Shown here piece by piece: positions 30,963 to 40,647 of a stretch of DNA of 64,000 nt. Every line of letters begins with the position of its first letter. Position 1 is the first letter of the stretch. The stretch lies in NCBI GenBank assembly GCA_016197405.1, contig JACPVR010000031.1:1-64000 (forward strand), written 5' to 3'. The notes under the pieces are model-generated. The model saw nothing but the letters and a program-made list of their open reading frames with translations, did not search any database and was not told the DNA's origin. Position numbers and translations under genes: made by a program. Origin of the DNA: Mycobacterium sp. Its GTDB lineage: Bacteria; Actinomycetota; Actinomycetes; Mycobacteriales; Mycobacteriaceae.

Positions 30963-31280
30963 TCAGCCGGTGATGCCCGCTATATCCACCGGGAGATCAG
31001 TGATCGACCCGCCACCAGATAACGACACCTGCTTGCACCGCCATGAATTCGGGCCCCCAGGCGGAGCCAGATACGGGATGCCCTGGGAGTAACCACCCCC
31101 AGACGGATATTGCGCTTGGCATCGTTGAGCCACCTGGTCAGTGAGGTCGTCCTGCGCTACAGCACTCGGCGCCATTGCCATCGAACTGCCCAGCGCCAGG
31201 GCGCCGACGCCGACGCCGACGCCGATAGAGAGCGTCAGCGATAACCCGCATCTCCCAGAAATCACGCTCATTAATCGCAT
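30963..31280 (-). CDS. small putative exported protein
   Basis: Signal-like LSLTLSIGVGVGVGALALGSSMAMAPSAVAQ. Confidence 0.55.
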   Translation of the reverse strand: MRLMSVISGRCGLSLTLSIGVGVGVGALALGSSMAMAPSAVAQDDLTDQVAQRCQAQYPSGGGYSQGIPYLAPPGGPNSWRCKQVSLSGGGSITDLPVDIAGITG

Positions 31281-31343
31281 ACCTCAATACCGTAATACAT
31301 CATGAAAGTGTTACAGATACCTGTCGACTCAGCTGCGCACAAG

Positions 31344-31376
31344 AGACCGGCCTCACCATGGTGGTGAGGCCGGTCT
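31344..31376. terminator. strong hairpin, 15-bp arms agaccggcctcacca/tggtgaggccggtct
   Basis: Perfect inverted repeat at end of the minus-strand membrane operon. Confidence 0.7.
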
Positions 31377-31393
31377 AGGTCGGTAGTTGGGGG

Positions 31394-31657
31394 TTATCGG
31401 GGTCGGATTTGCTTGCGTAGCTTCTTGACATCTTGCGAGGTGGTTGGGGCGGCAGTGGTGCGGGTGCCCGTGTCGAGGCGATCCCGGATGTCGCGTCGGG
31501 TCTCTTCGGTGCGGACCTGGGCGGCATAGTCGGAGTACTGGTCTGCTAGCGGCTTGGGCAGCTCGGTGGCGGAGTGGACGTTGCTGGCGAGTTCGCCGGC
31601 CACCAGGGCGGTCTTGCCGATGTCCACGGCCTTGCGGGTCCACTTGGGCCAGCTCAC
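31394..31657 (-). CDS. small hypothetical protein
   Basis: GTG start overlaps stop of 31654..32958 gene. Confidence 0.5.
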   Translation of the reverse strand: MSWPKWTRKAVDIGKTALVAGELASNVHSATELPKPLADQYSDYAAQVRTEETRRDIRDRLDTGTRTTAAPTTSQDVKKLRKQIRPR

Positions 31658-32958
31658 AGGACTCCCTCCTCGTCGTGGCGGCTCAGCTGGGCCTGGTCGG
31701 CCAGGAATTGAGCTTCGAGGGTGTTGAGGTGACTCAGCGCGGTGTCCAACGGCGACCAGTCGAGCTGGTGCGCGGGGAGGTCGCCGGTGTGACCGGTGCC
31801 CTGGTGCACCGACCGCGCGTAGCGGGTTGCGGCGTCCTGCCAACTGTCGTTGGCCGCCGAGATGTTCCGCGTGCGGATCAGCCCGGCGATGCGGAACCCT
31901 TGGAGGATGAGCTTGGCGATCTCCTCGTCGAGGATGACGATCAGGGCGCGCAGGGCCTGCTGGCTGCGCGTGACGCGCTCCAGTCCGGCGGCGTAGGCAT
32001 CGAGACGCTCAGTGTCGGCCGACCCGTCCTTGTACTCGGCGGCGTAGACCACCCAGTTGAGCAGCGCGCTGGCGGTGGCCAGGACCACGGCCACCACGAC
32101 CGCCAGTGCGATGCCCATGCCGGACTCCAGGACGTCGCTGCCGATGCGGAAGCCCATCAGGGCGGCGACGCCGGCCAGGATGACGAACACCAACAGACGT
32201 TCGCCACGCATCTGGGGAGGACCAGCCCATTGGCCGTCATCGTCTTTGTAGGCGCGGTGGCTGGAGCCGAGGAACTTCAGGCCGCGGGCGATGGCGATGG
32301 TGGCGAACAGGCCGAAGAGCGCGGCGAAGATCATCCGGATCACGCCGCCGACGCTCTGGTAAAAGCTGATGACCGACACGTTCAAGCACGAACTCATGAA
32401 GTAGACGAACAGCGGGAAGTCCAGCCAGACTAGCCGCTCGACGAACTTGCGTTGAGCCGGAGAGATGCGACGGTTCTTGGTGTTGCCGGCTTCGCTGGCG
32501 GCTGTGATCGAGATGTCGAGGTCGTCATGGCGCTGCTGGGCGGTGGTGGTGTCCAGGGTTTCCCCGTGCGGGCCGATGATGGGCTCACCGGCCAGACGCT
32601 CGACGTCGCGCACCAGGGTGTTGTGCTCCTGGAGCTTGGCGCGCACGGTGGCCACCGTCGGCTCAAGTTCGGTCTTGGTGTCCTCAACGATCTGCCTGTT
32701 CACGTCGGCTTCCATGCCGTTGCGCAGCGTGCGTTCGACCGCGGAGAACTCCATGGCGGGCCGCACGTGGCCGATGCGGTTTTGCTCGGCGGTCATGGCC
32801 GTGGCGTGAGCCACCCCGCGGCGCGGGCAGGGCTTGTTGAACGCCCAGGACTTGAGGCGATCCAACGCGGGGATCTTCGAGTCGGTGGCGGTGGGGCGTG
32901 GCGGCGGTTCGGGTACGGAGCTGCCGTACCGGGCGGGCGGCTCAAGGGTGTCGGTCAT
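31654..32958 (-). CDS. DUF4407-like multi-TM protein
   Basis: LVWLDFPLFVYFMSSCLNVSVISFYQSVGGVIRMIFAALFGLFATIAIA and VVVAVVLATASALLNWVVYAAEY. Confidence 0.6.
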   Translation of the reverse strand: MTDTLEPPARYGSSVPEPPPRPTATDSKIPALDRLKSWAFNKPCPRRGVAHATAMTAEQNRIGHVRPAMEFSAVERTLRNGMEADVNRQIVEDTKTELEPTVATVRAKLQEHNTLVRDVERLAGEPIIGPHGETLDTTTAQQRHDDLDISITAASEAGNTKNRRISPAQRKFVERLVWLDFPLFVYFMSSCLNVSVISFYQSVGGVIRMIFAALFGLFATIAIARGLKFLGSSHRAYKDDDGQWAGPPQMRGERLLVFVILAGVAALMGFRIGSDVLESGMGIALAVVVAVVLATASALLNWVVYAAEYKDGSADTERLDAYAAGLERVTRSQQALRALIVILDEEIAKLILQGFRIAGLIRTRNISAANDSWQDAATRYARSVHQGTGHTGDLPAHQLDWSPLDTALSHLNTLEAQFLADQAQLSRHDEEGVL

Positions 32959-32977
32959 CAGTTTTTCCTCTTTCTTC

Positions 32978-34165
32978 TTACTGGGTGACGTCGACGTAGA
33001 CGTCGACTCGGCGGTTGAGGACCGCCAAGGTCTCTTGGAACACGCCGTCGACAATGTCGGCGACGCGCGGCTGGGTGTCCGCGACGCCGCGGACCTCGGT
33101 GAATAGGGAGGGCGGCACTCCGTGGGCGATGAGGCGGTCGCGGCAGACGAAGGCACGTTGGTCGGACAGGTCCTGGCCGTCGACGTGATGAGGGTCGACG
33201 TCAGCGGTGTGACCGATGATGTGAACCTGCGCCCCGGTCGGGCAGGTAGAGAGCTCGGTGGCCAGCCTGGCCAGGACATCGTCGGCTCCTGGTCGCAGGG
33301 CCGGAGAATCAGCGGCGAACAGCACTGTGTCGGGGATGCTGAGCGCCGACGCCGTGCAGGCGGACTGGGGGGTGCCCAAGGCGGGCACCGCGACGATCGA
33401 TACCGGCAAGGTGGAGACCGGCAAGGTCATCGAGGTGTCGGTGTCGGCGACCTCGCAGGAGGCGGCACCGCCGGCCATACAGATCTCGCGCCACAACTGC
33501 TGGAGCAGCTGGCGCTGCGGACGGGCCAGCGGCGGCTGGCTGCCCAGCGCGACGCCGATGCCGTACATCGCGACGCGCTTGCCGGTGGCGTCGGGGATGA
33601 GGTTCTTCGCCTTGAGGTCCGCAACGACGACTTGAGGGTCGAAGGACCATCCCAGGGCGTTCAGATCCAGGGGTGACCGGGTCTGGACCCCTGAGGACTG
33701 CACTATCACGGTGCCGCCGTTCTCGGTGTGGCGCAATCCGCGGTCGTAGACGGTGAGTAGGTCGAGTTCACCGATTCCCGGCGTGATCGAGGCCAGAGTC
33801 GCCGTCAGCTCATCGAGATGGCTGGCGACCAGACGTTGGGCCGTTTCGGGCTTGGTCTCGACCTCCGTCCCGGCCGTCGTCTTGCGAGTCGGTGTGAGAT
33901 CGACTGTCACGACGTCAGGTCGCCCGGCGACGACGATGTCGACGGCACCTCCACCAGGTGACAACGTCGCCAGCGCCCGGTTAGTCAGCGCCTGGGCGAT
34001 GGGCTTGTCGAGGGACGGGGCCGGCTCAGCAGCAGACGCAGTGACCACGATCGTCACCGAAGGTGAGGACGAGGCGGCGCAGCCGGTAAGGGTTGCCAGC
34101 AGCAGCGTCAGCGTGAACATGAGGCCGGCAACGAGCTGAGCGATCCGAACGGTCTGAGCAGGCAT
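32978..34165 (-). CDS. lipoprotein with C-terminal OmpA-like domain
   Basis: LLLATLTGCAASS lipobox; VLFAADSPALRPGADDVLARLA...GHTADVDP...LSDQRAFVCRDRLIAHGV. Confidence 0.75.
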   Translation of the reverse strand: MPAQTVRIAQLVAGLMFTLTLLLATLTGCAASSSPSVTIVVTASAAEPAPSLDKPIAQALTNRALATLSPGGGAVDIVVAGRPDVVTVDLTPTRKTTAGTEVETKPETAQRLVASHLDELTATLASITPGIGELDLLTVYDRGLRHTENGGTVIVQSSGVQTRSPLDLNALGWSFDPQVVVADLKAKNLIPDATGKRVAMYGIGVALGSQPPLARPQRQLLQQLWREICMAGGAASCEVADTDTSMTLPVSTLPVSIVAVPALGTPQSACTASALSIPDTVLFAADSPALRPGADDVLARLATELSTCPTGAQVHIIGHTADVDPHHVDGQDLSDQRAFVCRDRLIAHGVPPSLFTEVRGVADTQPRVADIVDGVFQETLAVLNRRVDVYVDVTQ

Positions 34166-34276
34166 AACCAGAGTGTAGTACAAAATGCATAACTGTACAC
34201 ATGGCGTAATTTTGATCTACACTTTGTGGTGAGTCGCTCGGCACTAGGGCCGAGGGCAGGCGGGAAAGGGAAGAAA

Positions 34277-34804
34277 ATGTCCGCATTTAGAGCAGGGGGA
34301 GGCGGAGCCGCCCGCATCGTGAAGCTCAGCGTCGCGGCGGTAGCCGTCGCCGCGTCCGTCGGTTTGGCGCCGCCCGCCGCCGCGGACTCGGACCTGACGC
34401 TGAAGGACCCGTGGACCTCGTCGTGCAACAAAGACAAGACCGCCATCGACAAGCGGTCGCTAACCCGCGACGACGGGTTCACCGCGGGCCAGGTCACCGT
34501 GTACTACTCACCGAGCTGCCAGACCAACTGGCTGGAGGTCTACACCCCGATCGGCATCAACGACACCAACCGGGGCGTCGGGGTGAATATGTTCATTGGT
34601 CTGACCACGGCGCCGTGGACCAACGACAGCCCTGAGTACCGGTACGAAAATCACGGTCAGTTGACCAACGAGTTCCGCACGATGATGATCCACGCCCCCG
34701 GGGCAACGTGCATCCACTACTGGGCGGGAATCTCCGATTACAGTGTTTATCCCGAAGGGGATCCTCTTCTCGGAACTACAACCGACAAGACGATTTGCGG
34801 CTGA
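34277..34804 (+). CDS. secreted hypothetical protein
   Basis: Signal peptide VKLSVAAVAVAASVGLAPPAAADS; paired Cys residues. Confidence 0.6.
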   Translation: MSAFRAGGGGAARIVKLSVAAVAVAASVGLAPPAAADSDLTLKDPWTSSCNKDKTAIDKRSLTRDDGFTAGQVTVYYSPSCQTNWLEVYTPIGINDTNRGVGVNMFIGLTTAPWTNDSPEYRYENHGQLTNEFRTMMIHAPGATCIHYWAGISDYSVYPEGDPLLGTTTDKTICG

Positions 34805-34865
34805 GCGAGCACGCCCATCGCGATAAAGCCCATATGAGTCGAGTGTTGTAGGTATTCAGCGTCAT

Positions 34866-34904
34866 ACGGCCTCGGAGTCCAGCAGGACTCCGAGGCCGTT
34901 TTTG
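34866..34904 (+). terminator. rho-independent terminator, 15-bp arms followed by T tract
   Basis: acggcctcggagtcc-agca-ggactccgaggccgttttt. Confidence 0.85.
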
Positions 34905-34928
34905 TTGGCTGCACACCGAGCGGGCTGC

Positions 34929-35336
34929 TCAGACAGAACATCGACAACGCGGTCGGTCGCCTTGGTCAACGTCCGTAGGAGCGCGCCGTGCCCCTCCGTT
35001 TGCGCGGAGGCACGTTGGCGTCCACTGCGCCTGTCGCGGTGTGTGGCTGAGCCACCGCGATAGATAACTCGATATCCACTGGCCCATTATCGCTGCTCGC
35101 GGGCGCATTGGCGCGGTCATCCACCGGCGCTTTGCTCCTGCAGCCCTACGCGGCGGTAGCGCTGATCGGCCCGCGGGAACGCCTGCGTTTCGTCGAATGT
35201 AGTGCTGCAGCTGAGGCTTTCGTAGCTCAGCCTTGATCTCGGTGGCAGTCTGGTCGATGTTGCGGCTACGCCCGCCACGCCGCAGAGCCGCGATTCGGGT
35301 CACCGAGAGCCTCGCCGCAGCAGCGGCACGCGCGAT
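34929..35336 (-). pseudogene. IS110-like transposase remnant
   Basis: ARLSVTRIAALRRGGRSRNIDQTATEIKAELRKPQL resembles a middle segment of IS110 transposases; no ends found. Confidence 0.35.
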
Positions 35337-35570
35337 CTAGAGAAAGGACTCTAGGTCCGGAAACGGGATAGGCGTTTGGCGACGGCGGGGCCACAAGGGG
35401 GAAACCGTCGCCGACATCATCACAACGCCGGTCTCATGGGAGGCCTCCACAGCCAGATTGGTTACAGGCAGTCGCAAGAACGCCAGCGGTGGTTCAGAAG
35501 TAAATAGAAATGAGACAGGGTTGAAGAGCGAGGGTGGGTCTGCTGTGCGCGCTGGTGGGTACCAGCTTGT

Positions 35571-35843
35571 TTACTCCGGCGTCTGCCAGCCCACCACCGA
35601 CATGCGTTTTAATTCGTAGTGACACACGCATTCCAGTTGCGGGTGCGTACGACCTGGAATTGCTGAGACCTCTACAGAGGCCACAGAGCCCCAGTTCAAG
35701 ACATACTCTGCTGCGTCACTTCCTGGCAGCGGAAGTATGACGACATCGCGCTGTTCAACCCACCTTTGGACGTCGCGGGCAGTTATGGGGACTGCAAACA
35801 CGAGCTCTATCGGCAGGTCTGGGATACGGACAAAAGTCGACAT
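35571..35843 (-). CDS. small hypothetical protein
   Basis: ATG preceded by aaggagttccg; coherent 90-aa ORF. Confidence 0.5.
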   Translation of the reverse strand: MSTFVRIPDLPIELVFAVPITARDVQRWVEQRDVVILPLPGSDAAEYVLNWGSVASVEVSAIPGRTHPQLECVCHYELKRMSVVGWQTPE

Positions 35844-35878
35844 CGGAACTCCTTGGGTAGGTTGCGCTATCGGGCGCG

Positions 35879-36082
35879 TTAAATAGGTAGGTCGTTGATG
35901 CGGTTTTCGTCTGCCAGTGCGAGTCCGATCTGTTGCACCCCGTACGCCAGGAAGTGAATAGCTGTTGCGAGTTCCTGGATGGCCGGATCGCTGTTCGACT
36001 TGAGGTCTTGTACCTTCGCCGTCGCGGTTTGGCACTTCTGAATGCCTTCATGGACTAGCTCAAGTCGGCTGCTGAGGTTCAC
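35879..36082 (-). CDS. small hypothetical protein
   Basis: GTG start with gaaggga upstream; coherent helical sequence. Confidence 0.4.
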   Translation of the reverse strand: MNLSSRLELVHEGIQKCQTATAKVQDLKSNSDPAIQELATAIHFLAYGVQQIGLALADENRINDLPI

Positions 36083-36170
36083 GGGCAAAATCCCTTCGTT
36101 GCACGGCTTCTGTCGCCGCGATAGGTCGATTCGCGGGCCGCTCCCGCGATGATGATGGTTATGGAAGCCA

Positions 36171-37304
36171 TCACTTCTCTTCTGTCCGGCCGGGGGCGAC
36201 ATCCATGATTTCTTGGAGCACGCGGATCGCCGCTCGGCGCGACTGAAAGCTGTTGCGAGTGGTAAGAGAACCGCCCTTGGAGCCGGGGGCGACGACGCCG
36301 GCTTCTATCCATTCGGGGTTGTTCCAGGAGAACACATCTTCACCATCGGTGACGGTGAGCTTTTTGAAGGCAACCTGGGGATCGACGTGGTTGACGAACA
36401 TGTCTGACATCGCGCCGATTACACCGTAGATCGCGACGCCCGTTGAGCAGATGTTCCGCTTGCGTTGGTCTTGCCGTGCTGGCGTTGATTGTTTGCCGAA
36501 CTCCGGCCGAGCCTTGACCAATGAGTCCCACGCGGTGATCAGCCAACTCGACTGTGCTTCAACGTCGGCATCGGTCACGGGCCCTCCCTTCCAGTGCGTC
36601 TCGATGGCCTTGCTGATGGTGTTGTACGCGGTCAGTTTGTACGAGCTGGCCGACACAGAGTTCGACAGCACCTCGACGTTGTCTTGCCCGAGGTGGGGGC
36701 TCCCGTTGACGAGCTTGCGGGCCAGCTCCTGCTCCTTGGTTTCGGAGTAGGCGTATTTGGCGGTGGAGTCGTTCACCTTGTCGCCGCGGGTGTTGTAGAT
36801 GGTTGCGACCTTTTTCGCGCCGGCGTCGTCGAGCATCCAGATCCGTACCTGGAATCGGGTGCCGAGGTCGAAGCTGCCGAGCGGATTGTTGGCGGCCGCG
36901 AGAATGGCTTTGATACGTGACAACGAGTCGACGGCGCAGTCCAAGAAGCCGGATTCGACTGTCATGTTGGTCAAGCCGGTTTCTTCGTCGTACCAGATGT
37001 CGTGCTCCGACTTCGTGGGGTCGAGCCGCATGGAAATGTTGCCGATGATGGCGTCGCCGGCCAGCAGTTCGCTTGTCCACTTGTTGACTTTTTTGGCGGT
37101 CTTACCAGTAAGTTTGCCGTCGTCGCGGTTGTGTACGGGGCGGATATTGCCAGTCAGTTTGAGCAGTTCGCTCTCGTAGAGGTCGACGATGAATCGACCG
37201 GTCATCTGGCACTCGATGTGCTCGCCGCCGTTGTCGTCGACAACCGCGATGTTCTTGATATCGAGAGGCAGAGTGAGTCCCTCGGTGTCCACGGTCGCAG
37301 TCAT
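36171..37304 (-). CDS. hypothetical protein, distant DGQHR/DndB-like fold possible
   Basis: Long ORF; segment order (FLDCAVDSLSRIKAI ... RIWMLDDAGAKKVATIYNTRGDKVNDSTAKYAY) recalls DndB-type proteins but DGQHR itself is absent. Confidence 0.5.
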   Translation of the reverse strand: MTATVDTEGLTLPLDIKNIAVVDDNGGEHIECQMTGRFIVDLYESELLKLTGNIRPVHNRDDGKLTGKTAKKVNKWTSELLAGDAIIGNISMRLDPTKSEHDIWYDEETGLTNMTVESGFLDCAVDSLSRIKAILAAANNPLGSFDLGTRFQVRIWMLDDAGAKKVATIYNTRGDKVNDSTAKYAYSETKEQELARKLVNGSPHLGQDNVEVLSNSVSASSYKLTAYNTISKAIETHWKGGPVTDADVEAQSSWLITAWDSLVKARPEFGKQSTPARQDQRKRNICSTGVAIYGVIGAMSDMFVNHVDPQVAFKKLTVTDGEDVFSWNNPEWIEAGVVAPGSKGGSLTTRNSFQSRRAAIRVLQEIMDVAPGRTEEK

Positions 37305-37364
37305 TTGGTGGGCCGTCCTTTGCTTTTGAGGTGGAGGCCGCAACGCGGCGGCGTTCACTCAACC

Positions 37365-37419
37365 TACGTGCACTACGTGTAAATATCAAGACCTACGTGT
37401 GTTTACCTATTTATACGTG
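37365..37419. repeat. four TACGTG direct repeats (iteron-like or operator)
   Basis: TACGTG at 37365, 37374, 37394, 37414, upstream of 36171..37304. Confidence 0.7.
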
Positions 37420-37943
37420 CAATCTGCACGCCGCCTCGAACTGCGCTTCTACGAAGAGTTGATCAACGCAACCGCCCAAGCACTGACCTGACCAGCCCAG
37501 TCGCGCCGGAAAGCTGCGCAGCAGAGTTGTGCGCACCGAACTAGCGTTCGTTCTTTTTCGATCAGGACTCCCAGTCCAGCTGGCGAGTCCAAAGCTCCAC
37601 ATCCGGTACAGCACTGGCGGCGTCTGGTGTCAGGCGAGCCTGGTTCGGGGCGCTGCCTCGATGCCGAGAGCGGTGCATGGGTCCGTCGAGTGCTGCAGTA
37701 GGCCGCCCACGACTGGCCGCTGGTCCGCCACGTGACTGCCTTTGTGACCGCGCAGGTGAGTGGCGTGGCCGTGTCTGGGCATGAAAAAGCCTCGCGCGTC
37801 GAAATCGAGATTCGACGACTGCGAGGCGAAAGCCAGCGTGGTAATGCGCGTGGAGCCCCGCTGACGGGGCCGTCCGGCGCGCGGGCGGTTACGGCGGCAT
37901 CGGCAGGTTTTTCCCGGCGGAAAGGGCGCTCATTTCAGGAGGG

Positions 37944-38117
37944 CTACCGGACCCACTCGCGAAGCGCAGCCGCGGCGGCGCCCACGATCCCGGCGAACCC
38001 GCCGAGGATGGCCACGATGCGTTCCGACGGCTCATCGCGCCGGCAGAACACCGCTTGGTAGACCATCACCAGCACAGGCAGAATCCAGACCAGATTCCAC
38101 GCGCCCGAGACGACCAT
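37944..38117 (-). CDS. 57-aa two-TM small membrane protein
   Basis: SD aaggagg before ATG; LVWILPVLVMVYQAVFC and IVAILGGFAGIVGAAAAAL. Confidence 0.6.
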   Translation of the reverse strand: MVVSGAWNLVWILPVLVMVYQAVFCRRDEPSERIVAILGGFAGIVGAAAAALREWVR

Positions 38118-38215
38118 ATTTGACCTCCTTGCGAGGTTTACCAACAGAACGTGCCCGACCGGGGCCGGGCACAAAAAAGCCGGGAAGACCCGGCTTCGAC
38201 ACGCAAATAGCGCGC

Positions 38216-38241
38216 CTTTTCATGGGTGAGCCCATGAAAAG
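38216..38241. repeat. 11-bp inverted repeat cttttcatggg-tgag-cccatgaaaag
   Basis: Perfect arms read directly. Confidence 0.8.
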
Positions 38242-38611
38242 ATCAGTCCAGCAATACATTTGAATGACTGGACAACCTAAGAAACTGGCTGTGTGCGCAG
38301 TTGCTCGATGAACCCGCTAACAGGGGCGGGAAGAGAAGGTTTTTCGCGGTAGAGACCGGATGTGGACACAATCGTGCTACTGCGATTGTGCCGCAAGTCT
38401 ACCGGTATCGAGGCCAAAGCGGGGTGACAGAAAATCTGGGGAATATGCTGGCCTCAACCGGATTTTGGGCGCACTAACGGCACCTCATTCACTGTACTCG
38501 CAGGTAGATGCGCCCGAATGGAAGCACGCAACCTCGGCGTGTCACACCGAGCCCTACTTAGATCGGCGCGGGTCACAGTGCGGATAGGTCGGTTGCGACG
38601 AGAATGGAGCT

Positions 38612-38812
38612 ATGACCGACGAGGCTGCCGGCAGCACGCCCGCCCACCTCGACGCGGTGGCTGATGCGATGGACAAGGCAGATCAAACATCGATGGAGAG
38701 CTGGCGAGCCGAAACTGACCTATGGGACGAACTTGCTGTTGCAGATGCCGACTATGCCGCTGGCAACACGATCAGCGGCGAGGAGCTACGCCGCCGCTAT
38801 GGACTGCCCTAA
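38612..38812 (+). CDS. small antitoxin-like protein
   Basis: Acidic 66-aa ORF ending ADADYAAGNTISGEELRRRYGLP, resembling Phd/RelB-type antitoxin C-termini. Confidence 0.5.
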   Translation: MTDEAAGSTPAHLDAVADAMDKADQTSMESWRAETDLWDELAVADADYAAGNTISGEELRRRYGLP

Positions 38813-39054
38813 TCGGGGGACCCTCATAACGCCCACGGCACGGCAGGCCAGATCAGATCAACACTGTCCCGACGTTCCGCCGTGTCGTCGACAAGCCACC
38901 CAGACAGCGCTCGGCCGCCTCCCCACCGGCATCGACCAGTCAACGCAACAATTCACGCTCCACCACTGACCGAGTATGGCCCGCTGTACCGAAAAGGAAC
39001 ATATACCCGGTATATAACGGTATAGCCCAGCTGACCAGCGGGTTAAGCGCTGAA

Positions 39055-39951
39055 TCAGGGCGCAGCCAGCAGGGAACCGAATTTCATTGCCCGCCAAGGC
39101 TTACGGCCACCGGGCAGCAGCCTCCCGCGGAGCACGGCCGATGCCGGTGAGACCCGGCCGAAACCTACCAGCAGGAATGACACCGGGTCGGCGGTGATGG
39201 TGCAGTCGGCATGCGCATCGGCGCCGGTCACCGCGGCTGAACCGTCGGCGACGGCCATCCGGTAGCGGGCGCCGCCCCGCATCCGCAGCTCGAAACTGAC
39301 CCGCTGATGAGCCTGCGACGGTCGCAGGTAGCTGGGCGCGACCGTCAGCACCGCGGGCACCACGAGCAGGGCGTCCTCGGCACTGATGGTCCACATCCGG
39401 TTGGCCGCCCGGGCGATGTCCAGGCCATGGATCAGCTGCTCACCCAGCAGCAGCGCCGACATCGTCGAAGGATCGACCACCAGACCGTTGGGTGTCAGGA
39501 TCGGCAGCCCGGTGTCGATGGTGGCCGCGACGCCGAGATAGTCCGCGACGGCCTGCTCCAGCTGACTGGCCAGCCGGTGCACGTTGCGCTCGGGTACTGC
39601 GGCCAGGTGCCGGGCGTTGACCTGCGCGCTCAGCTTCGACGGTGACTCGGGACTGCGGTGCGGATGGGTGATGTAACCGCGCGAATAGCGGGTCAGTGCC
39701 TCGGTGTAGTCCCTCAGGTCACCGATCATGTGCGCCGCGGTTTCGCCGGCCGTCCAGGCCAGGCCGGGCACCGGCGCCTCGGAATCGGAGACGCGGCGCC
39801 ACAACCGGGCGGTCCGCACGGCGGCGGCCCCCAGCGCGTCGACGGTCGAGGCGTGGTTGCGCCGCACCTCCTCGGCGGGGGTGAGGGCGCGATCGGGCAG
39901 AGCGGTGGGGACGACGGGTGGGGCTGAACCGGGTTGAAGGGTTGTCGTCAT
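39055..39951 (-). CDS. maleylpyruvate isomerase/mycothiol-dependent enzyme family protein
   Basis: WTAGETAAHMIGDLRDY, LLLGEQLIHGLDIARA. Confidence 0.75.
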   Translation of the reverse strand: MTTTLQPGSAPPVVPTALPDRALTPAEEVRRNHASTVDALGAAAVRTARLWRRVSDSEAPVPGLAWTAGETAAHMIGDLRDYTEALTRYSRGYITHPHRSPESPSKLSAQVNARHLAAVPERNVHRLASQLEQAVADYLGVAATIDTGLPILTPNGLVVDPSTMSALLLGEQLIHGLDIARAANRMWTISAEDALLVVPAVLTVAPSYLRPSQAHQRVSFELRMRGGARYRMAVADGSAAVTGADAHADCTITADPVSFLLVGFGRVSPASAVLRGRLLPGGRKPWRAMKFGSLLAAP

Positions 39952-40027
39952 CGGAATCCTCCAGACGGAGTGGGATTAGATACCCGAACTATTTCACATA
40001 TCGTTACTATGTCAATAGGCTGTTGCT

Positions 40028-40645
40028 ATGCCAGATTGCCCACCGATTCGGACATCGCGACCCTCACTACGTGCCGAACAGGTCGCACAGACCCGCGCCG
40101 CACTGGTCGAGGCGGGCCGACGGCTGTTCGGCGCGGACGGCTTCAAAGCCACCTCGGTCGACGACCTCGCGAAGGCCGCACGGGTGACCACCGGCGCGCT
40201 CTACCACCACTTCCCCACCAAGGCCGACCTTTTCGAAGCTGTCTTCGAGCACACCCACACCGAGCTGATGACCGCGGCGACCAACGCCGCACACGGTGCC
40301 GCGGACAGTCTCGAGGAGCTGGTGCAGGGCTTCGACGCATTCCTGGACGGCGTACTGCAACCCGATGTTCAGCGGATCCTGGTGATCGACGGCCCCGCGG
40401 TGCTGGGGCTGGCCCGCTTCACCGAACTCGATGAGCGCTACGCGTTCGCGGTGATAGCCCAAGCCCTGCAGGCGGCCTCGGCGGCCGGCGCGATCCGCAT
40501 GGCAGACCCCGAAACCGTCACCCGGCTTCTCCTCGGTGCGCTGACCCGCGGCGCCATGCTGATCGCCAACTCCGACAACCCGGTGACCACCCAGCATGCG
40601 GTATCGGATTCGCTGCGCGCACTGCTGAGCAGCTTCGCGCCCTGA
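40028..40645 (+). CDS. TetR family regulator
   Basis: TRAALVEAGRRLFGADGFKATSVDDLAKAARVTTGALYHHFPTKADLFEAVF. Confidence 0.95.
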   Translation: MPDCPPIRTSRPSLRAEQVAQTRAALVEAGRRLFGADGFKATSVDDLAKAARVTTGALYHHFPTKADLFEAVFEHTHTELMTAATNAAHGAADSLEELVQGFDAFLDGVLQPDVQRILVIDGPAVLGLARFTELDERYAFAVIAQALQAASAAGAIRMADPETVTRLLLGALTRGAMLIANSDNPVTTQHAVSDSLRALLSSFAP

Positions 40646-40647
40646 CG

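Noticed and set aside
36171-37304. DNA phosphorothioation (Dnd) system
   Set aside because: Only a weak DndB-like layout, DGQHR motif missing, and no dndA/C/D/E genes nearby.
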